From positions 35,812,862 to 35,876,861 of the forward strand of contig CM060312.1 of the NCBI GenBank assembly GCA_030674185.1: DNA of 64,000 nt. Reading direction: 5' to 3'. This stretch comes from Monoplex corrugatus. Taxonomy: Eukaryota; Mollusca; Gastropoda; Littorinimorpha; Ranellidae. The translations under genes were made by a program, and so were the position numbers. Numbering within the stretch: the first letter of the stretch is position 1; each line of letters starts with the position of its first letter. This document shows positions 58,753 to 64,000 of the stretch, in pieces. Under the pieces are notes generated by a model that made no database searches, had not been told where the DNA came from, and was given only the letters and a program-made list of their open reading frames with translations.

Positions 58753-58917
58753 CTGTTGCTGAAGTCGGGTCAGACCACGCACCCACAGGATCTGACCACG
58801 TCCGCCGCTGACTGGGTCATCCTCGATGGCCTCACCGTCGTCTTGGTCCCCATCCCTGCCCTTACCACATGGCAGTCGCAGAGCTGGCAGCCGGTGTGTG
58901 GGGATTGTTGTAATCAC
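58753..58917 (-). CDS. ATP2B: PMCA constant exon: calmodulin helix, first half
   Basis: Acceptor TTTGTGTTATTAG, donor GTCAGT, 55 codons, phase 0 at both ends. It opens VITTIPTHRLPALRL, which finishes the last membrane segment and starts the cytosolic tail (human VIATIPTSRLKFLK). It then runs through an acidic linker (DGDQDDGEAIEDD) to RGQILWVRGLTRLQQQ (human RRGQILWFRGLNRIQTQ). The Trp anchor for calmodulin is present. The exon ends exactly at the vertebrate splice site C position, where the alternative ends diverge. Confidence 0.96.
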
Positions 58918-58974
58918 CTAATAACACAAAGAAAGTAAAAAAAATCAAAACAAGTCTTAATTCAGCCGAAGTCA

Positions 58975-59026
58975 AAATGTGTGTGTGTGTGTGCAAGTCT
59001 TAATTCAGCGAAGTCAAAATGTGGTG

Positions 59027-59064
<38 letters not shown>

Positions 59065-59165
59065 TTGTGTGTGTGTGGTGTGTGTGGTGTGTGTTGTGTG
59101 CGTGCGTGCGTGTGCGTGCTGTGTGTGGTGTGTGTGTGTGTGCGTGCGTGTGCGCGTACATACAT
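58975..59165. repeat. (TG)n tract with a duplicated flank
   Basis: TG repeats with GC-containing variants. Just before them AAGTCTTAATTCAGC and GAAGTCAAAATGTG occur twice, about 42 bases apart. Confidence 0.9.
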
Positions 59166-59483
59166 GTGTAAGCACATGTGCATGTGATGACCCAACATAA
59201 AGACAGGACATGGGAGAATAAGGTTAATACAGCCAAAACCAAATATATGGTATATGAATGATGAATGAACACAAAACAAGGGGGGGGGGGGGGGGAAAGA
59301 TGTATTTTTGATACTGCCCAAGTTAAAACATTGAGGGGAATGTCATAATGACTTGATGCAAAAGAGAAAAATCCATTAATTCTTAAATTAATATAAATCA
59401 AGTCAGAACAAGCTCATCTTTCAATAGACATGTATGTAATTGCTAATACTACCCTAGTTCATATGAACACCGCACAGCTATCT

Positions 59484-60522
59484 TTAACCTCTTAAGTGCT
59501 GTCAACGTAAAATTTACAGAGTTCTCGGAGCATTCTGTGGTGCCTACAAATGTAAAATTTACGGAGGTAGTTTGACACACGTTTCAGCCTAATGTAAATG
59601 GGAGAGAAGCACTGACTGATGTTGTCTGTCTCACAGAGGGTTCATAAAAGTGACTGGCTTCCCATACATGACATTTTGACCTATGCAACCCTCACCAGAT
59701 TGGTTTTATTTGTCTGAAAAGAGAAAATGATTTTCAGCAAAATGCTGACACCAGGACTGTCTTGCAGTACTGCATGTTTTTAGCCTTTGAAAGCATGAGT
59801 TGAGTCAAGAACTCATAAATGACTGTAGGATGATTTAGAAGACAATTCTGACACAAGAAGAGGTTGAAATCAGCAGCAGTTACTCGCTGTTGGTATGAAA
59901 TGTGCACCAGACAGACCCAACATGAAAAGTACTGATTTTACGAGCACCTGACACAAAGGCAATACTGGTAGCTAACCAACAATTTCACACCTTCAGACAG
60001 GACCGACATTGTAGAATACCGCAACACTTTCAGTGAGTAGTATTAGAAGTGACAAGGGAAGTACTTGGGTGATGGAGTGGGGTGGAGGTGTGGGGTGTGG
60101 CGACAGCAGACGACTTGACCGGGTGACTTGACCGGGTCAAGCCACTTAGTGCACTAGAACACTGCAGATCTTTGTAGCTCGTCAGATGTCAGTGATCTGT
60201 CAGAAGGAGATCAGCCAAAATCTGAATACTTTTAGATTTCGTCAGGAGGGTCATATCTTCTATTTTCCCCTTTGTTTTCTTAATTTCTATCGTGAGCGGT
60301 TATGAGTTTTTTATGGAAATTTCCACAAAATATTACAAACATATAAACCATCTGAAAATACATTTAGTCATGCCTAATGCATCATTCTGAGTAATTTCAT
60401 ACATGGATTCCCATAAATATGGAAGCAACAGTTGTTTTATTGTACATGGTAGTGATGCAATGTTTTTCCCCAGCACACGGAAAACACCGGACGTCAAAAA
60501 AAGTCGGCACTCAAAGGGTTAA
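59484..60522. mobile_element. TTAA-bounded non-autonomous element (1.04 kb)
   Basis: TTAACCTCTTAAGTGCTG at the left and CGGCACTCAAAGGGTTAA at the right are imperfect inverted ends (14 of 18 match), each including TTAA. The interior has a tandem pair of TGTAAAATTTACGGAG-type segments near 59508 and 59559 and no coding frame. The ends resemble those of the smaller palindromic MITEs, so one transposase may have moved both. Confidence 0.5.
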
Positions 60523-61205
60523 TCCTATCACACCCCACACTATCCACTAGCTTCCTTCTTTTGCTACCCAGTGGTGGAATATTCTCTCAGCAGTTTTGTG
60601 CCATTTTTAACACGTTGGTACTTGCCAACTAAACATTCAAAATTCTCTATGAAAAGCCTTTTTTTTTGAGTTTGTTATATTCATGAACGTAATGAATTTT
60701 AAAATCTTTTCAAAGTAAGAAAATCCACTAAGAAAATCCATTAAGAACTTGCATATAGAGCTATTACGCCCAAATCAAAACTAGGTCATCTTTCAATAAA
60801 CATGGTCACACTTACACGACTCAAGTTACACAAAACACTGCCCAAGTTATATGAACATTATCTACAATGACAAAACTGGTACCTGTATCTGATACAGTAA
60901 GAAATGTTAGCTTGCAGAAACCAAATGAATAAATCATCCATTCAAGGACCCATGAAGGGACAAAAAGCTATAGGAAACTTGTAGAACATTTCAATGGACA
61001 TGAAGTCCATGGATAGGGTAAAAATTATGGCAAAATGGTTTTTTTACTCTTTCACTATAAACAGTTAACCTTTTCGTTTTGTATTTCAGCATTCTGTCAG
61101 CAGTTTTATGCTAATTTTTGGCAAGGCATCCCCTCACCTGTGGTAGTCACTAACCAAACATTCAAAATTCTCCATGACAAGCCATCACTTTTGTAAGTTT
61201 GCTAT

Positions 61206-62675
61206 CATTTCTGTTGGTTGGACTTGGCTGGTGTGAGTTGTGTGACCATGTCTCCAGGCTTGTCGTCTCCCCACTTTGTAAACAAGGTAACTAATGACTA
61301 GATTCTAATGTGTCATTCAGTGCATGGACAGCTCTCCTTTGTTAGGCAAACAAGCTACCACTTGGCACATGGAGTTGAAGTCAGGAGATGAGTGGCTGGC
61401 TGGTCATGAGGCATTCCACATTGTTAATCTAGGTCCCACCCAGCACCCTCAAGTGCTTCATATAAATTTGACTTGCAGCTTGTCTTCTAGCTTATGGTGA
61501 AAGTCCTGGCGACAGTGTGGAAAGATGGCAAACTTGGGAAACCTTTCGTGGCATGTGAGACTTGTCTGAAAAAGCAAAATAGCTGTCTGCAGAGAATCAT
61601 GTCTAACTGCTTTTGTGACAGACCAAACACCCCTTGATATTTTGTTAGAACAACATAAGGAAGTTTTGACTCCACAGAGCTGTGACTACAGTAAATGGAG
61701 TAAGGCTTGCAGCTGGACGGGCTGCCCAGAAAAAAGGCCTGGAGTAATGCAAGGCAAAGCAAAGAAGGGCTCTTTCATTCTCTCTTGATCTAGTGGCTGA
61801 GCTGGACATGGCTGGTGAGTGTCGTATGGCTATGTCCCAAGGTTTGTCATCCCCCGCCTTGGCATTTGCCTTTTGGTTTGTAAACAAGGTAACTGATGAG
61901 CAGTCTGAAATGGTCATCCAGCACATACATAGCTCCCCTTTGCTTGGCAAAATGGCTACAACTTGGCGTTAGGAGTTGGGGAAGGTGACTGTCTGGATGG
62001 TGATGAAGCACTGTCGCCATGGATCCCACCCTAAGATGTTTCGTGATAACTTTGACCAGGAGTCTGGCTGCTGGTGTCAGAGAACTAAACCTGATAATTG
62101 CAGGAAAAATCCTTTTGACAGTTCAGAAAGACGGCTAACTTGAGATCCCTTCTCAGGGTTGGTGAAACCTAGCTGCAAAAGCAAAAGAGGTTTGTTTTGG
62201 AGCATCATCTCTGACTGCTTTTGCGATAGAACAAACACCCCTTGATTTTTGGTGAAACAATAAGGAGAGTTTCCAATCCCATAGTGTTGCGACTGTAGTA
62301 AGCAGAGTAGAGCTGGTGGCTGAGTGGGCTACCCAGTACAAAGAGGAAGGCATGGAGGACGGCAAAGGGTTTGTTCATACTCTCTTGGTCTGGTGGCTAG
62401 GCTTAGACCTGGCTGTTGAGTGCTGAGTGATTTTGTCCCAGGGTTTGTCATTTCCCCCACACTGCCATTCAGTTTGTAAACAATGTAACTGATGACTGGG
62501 TCCAAATGGGTCATCTTGTGCATGGACGGGCCCCTTCCCTCCCCCCTCCCCTTTTGCTTGATGAAATGGCTACAGCTTGGCGTGTGGTGCTGGGAGTCAG
62601 GAGGCAATTGTTTGGTCAGTGGTGAAACATTGTTGCTCTGGGTCCCACCCAGCACCCTCAGGTGTTTCTTGGTTA
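61206..62675. repeat. Tandem ~0.6-kb duplication, about 2.5 copies
   Basis: Blocks such as ACAAACACCCCTTGAT, TTTGTAAACAAGGTAACTGATGA, GGCTACAACTTGGCGT and CCCACCCAGCACCCTCA recur at about 550-650-base spacing. The first copy lacks its left part. Copies differ by roughly 20-30 percent, so the event is old. Minus-strand frames in two copies are similar but carry no known domain. Confidence 0.8.
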
Positions 62676-62737
62676 CAAAAACAGACACAGACAAACAAAA
62701 CACAAACAAACAATCCCCCAAAACAAACAAACAAAAT

Positions 62738-62800
62738 ATGTATGTATGTGTGTGTGTATGTATATATGTATGTATGTATGCATGTATGTATGTATGTATG

Positions 62801-62834
<34 letters not shown>

Positions 62835-62866
62835 TGTATGTATGTATGTATGTATGTCTTGTTTGT
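62738..62866. repeat. (TATG)n microsatellite
   Basis: About 130 bases of TATG/GTAT repeats with a few TATATG interruptions, ending 55 bases from the PMCA exon donor at 62920. Confidence 0.95.
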
Positions 62867-62920
62867 ATGTAGCTAAACTGACACTACTACACATGCTATA
62901 TATTGCAAGATGACGCTTAC

Positions 62921-63028
62921 CTGTCCCCAAATGAGGTCCCCAACACCAATGAAGACACACCACAGCCACTGATCAGGTGTCAACTCATGAGTCTGGAAAG
63001 CCAGGCCACCCAGCTGCACAATGATGAT
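62921..63028 (-). CDS. ATP2B: PMCA constant exon: last membrane segments
   Basis: Acceptor GTATTGTTTCAG, donor GTAAGC, 36 codons, phase 0 at both ends. [16 protein letters not shown] and [20 protein letters not shown] correspond to the end of membrane segment 9 and most of segment 10 of PMCA (human IVIVQFGG and DQWMWCIFIGLGELVWGQ). The segment is completed by VITTIP of the next exon at 58917. The preceding exon is beyond the window edge. Confidence 0.96.
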
Positions 63029-64000
63029 CTGAAACAATACACACATTGTTCACAGTGAAACACATCAATCATAGTGAAATATACTGATGTAAGCAAAAAT
63101 AATCTGGACTGAGAAAAACAGCACCAGTCAAAAAACGTTTTTCTTACATTCCTGTGTAACTAAGTATAGTTTGATTTGGTGAATACAAAGTTAAAAGACG
63201 AATTTCATGTAAATAAAATCCCTGTTTAGCTATTCGCGCTTACCGATTCTAATATGTACTATCCTAGCTAGCTCAATTCTCTGTCTTGGCCAGAACTTTG
63301 GCTAATGAAATCACTGGGACTCTTCCTGGTACAGTCAATCAGTGCCCTTCTTGCTTGATGAAACTCTGTTCAACTCACTTAGCTTCATTCACAGGCCTCC
63401 AAAGATGCCTCTCATGAGAACCACAGTAACATGAGTGGAGATGACAACATGGGAGTTTCTATTAGCTGAGAGAGGAAAAACAACCGAATCAGTCACACCT
63501 CTGACCTTGCAAACAAGAGATACACAGAAAAACCGACAACCCAAATCGGCAACGACAACAACAACAAAATAAAAAACAAACAAAAAACGGCCATACCATC
63601 AATCAATGTGGAGATGTGGAAACAAATGCCAGCACATGCTACGTGAGCCGACTTGAAAACAGTTTAACTACTGCAAGTGATTACAAAAGCCATCACAGCC
63701 ATCCACAAAGCACTCAGCGAGTCTTGACGTGAGAGGGAAGCAAGAGCAGAAAAGCAACAGAGCAGAATACAGACGTGCTTGCTCTGTTAGGCCACACCTT
63801 CAGCGAGTTGTCAGTGCGACACAGGCAGGCAGTATGCCCCTATCTGAATTGACAATTTGCTGGCATTTGCTCTGAATCCATCATGATTACAAACCTCTTG
63901 TTTGGTGGCAACTTGCGCTTAGATTTGATTTTATCAAGATTTTGCGCTATATAAATATTGTAATTATTAAAAATTATTATAATGTCTCTTAAAGAGACAA
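63029..64000 (-). other. PMCA intron, right edge of window
   Basis: No coding segment resembling the preceding PMCA exon was found. Only AT-rich intron with an AACAAC-type run near 63555. Confidence 0.7.

Noticed and set aside
58962..59401. His/Thr-rich frames on the minus strand
   Set aside because: These are CA/TG repeat artefacts inside a PMCA intron.

Overview
This window is eukaryotic nuclear DNA: AT-rich, with long introns, many dinucleotide microsatellites and fragments of several transposon families. It carries the 3' parts of two conserved housekeeping genes in tail-to-tail orientation. The architecture and transposon mix (piggyBac, Penelope-like, DIRS-like, L1-like, a tRNA-derived SINE, TTAA MITEs) suggest an invertebrate, most likely a mollusc. 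That assignment is inference; no species can be read from the sequence.

Plus strand, 242-12907: seven exons encode the last 298 residues of the ubiquitin-activating enzyme E1 (UBA1). They cover the end of the second catalytic cysteine domain, the end of the active adenylation domain and the whole ubiquitin-fold domain. All splice phases join and the stop codon is in frame. A 3' UTR of about 1.1 kb probably ends after an AATAAA at 14057. The introns hold (TG)n tracts next to two splice sites, small TTAA elements and an internally deleted piggyBac copy.

About 14.1-26.9 kb: intergenic DNA with a decayed Penelope-like reverse transcriptase, palindromic TTAA MITEs and other decayed sequence. No complete gene was recognised.

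Minus strand, 63028 down to 26989: the 3' end of a plasma-membrane Ca2+-ATPase (PMCA/ATP2B). Two constant exons encode the last membrane segments and the first half of the calmodulin-binding domain. They are followed by an array of alternative terminal exons spread over about 21.6 kb. Three are well formed (48.4, 43.3 and 27.1 kb) and one is a short or decaying copy (47.6 kb). Each starts in phase 0 after the same junction, supplies the second half of the calmodulin-binding helix with its anchor Phe, and has its own tail and stop codon. One tail ends in the PDZ ligand ETSM, one in ETKF, and the other two lack a class I ligand. This array is the most interesting system in the window.

Introns and flanks of the PMCA array contain a 53-bp minisatellite carrying nuclear-receptor half-sites, a roughly 700-nt (GA)n higher-order repeat, a SINE with clear target-site duplications, an L1-like 3' end, a DIRS-like remnant and a tandemly repeated ~0.6-kb unit beside the most upstream PMCA exon.
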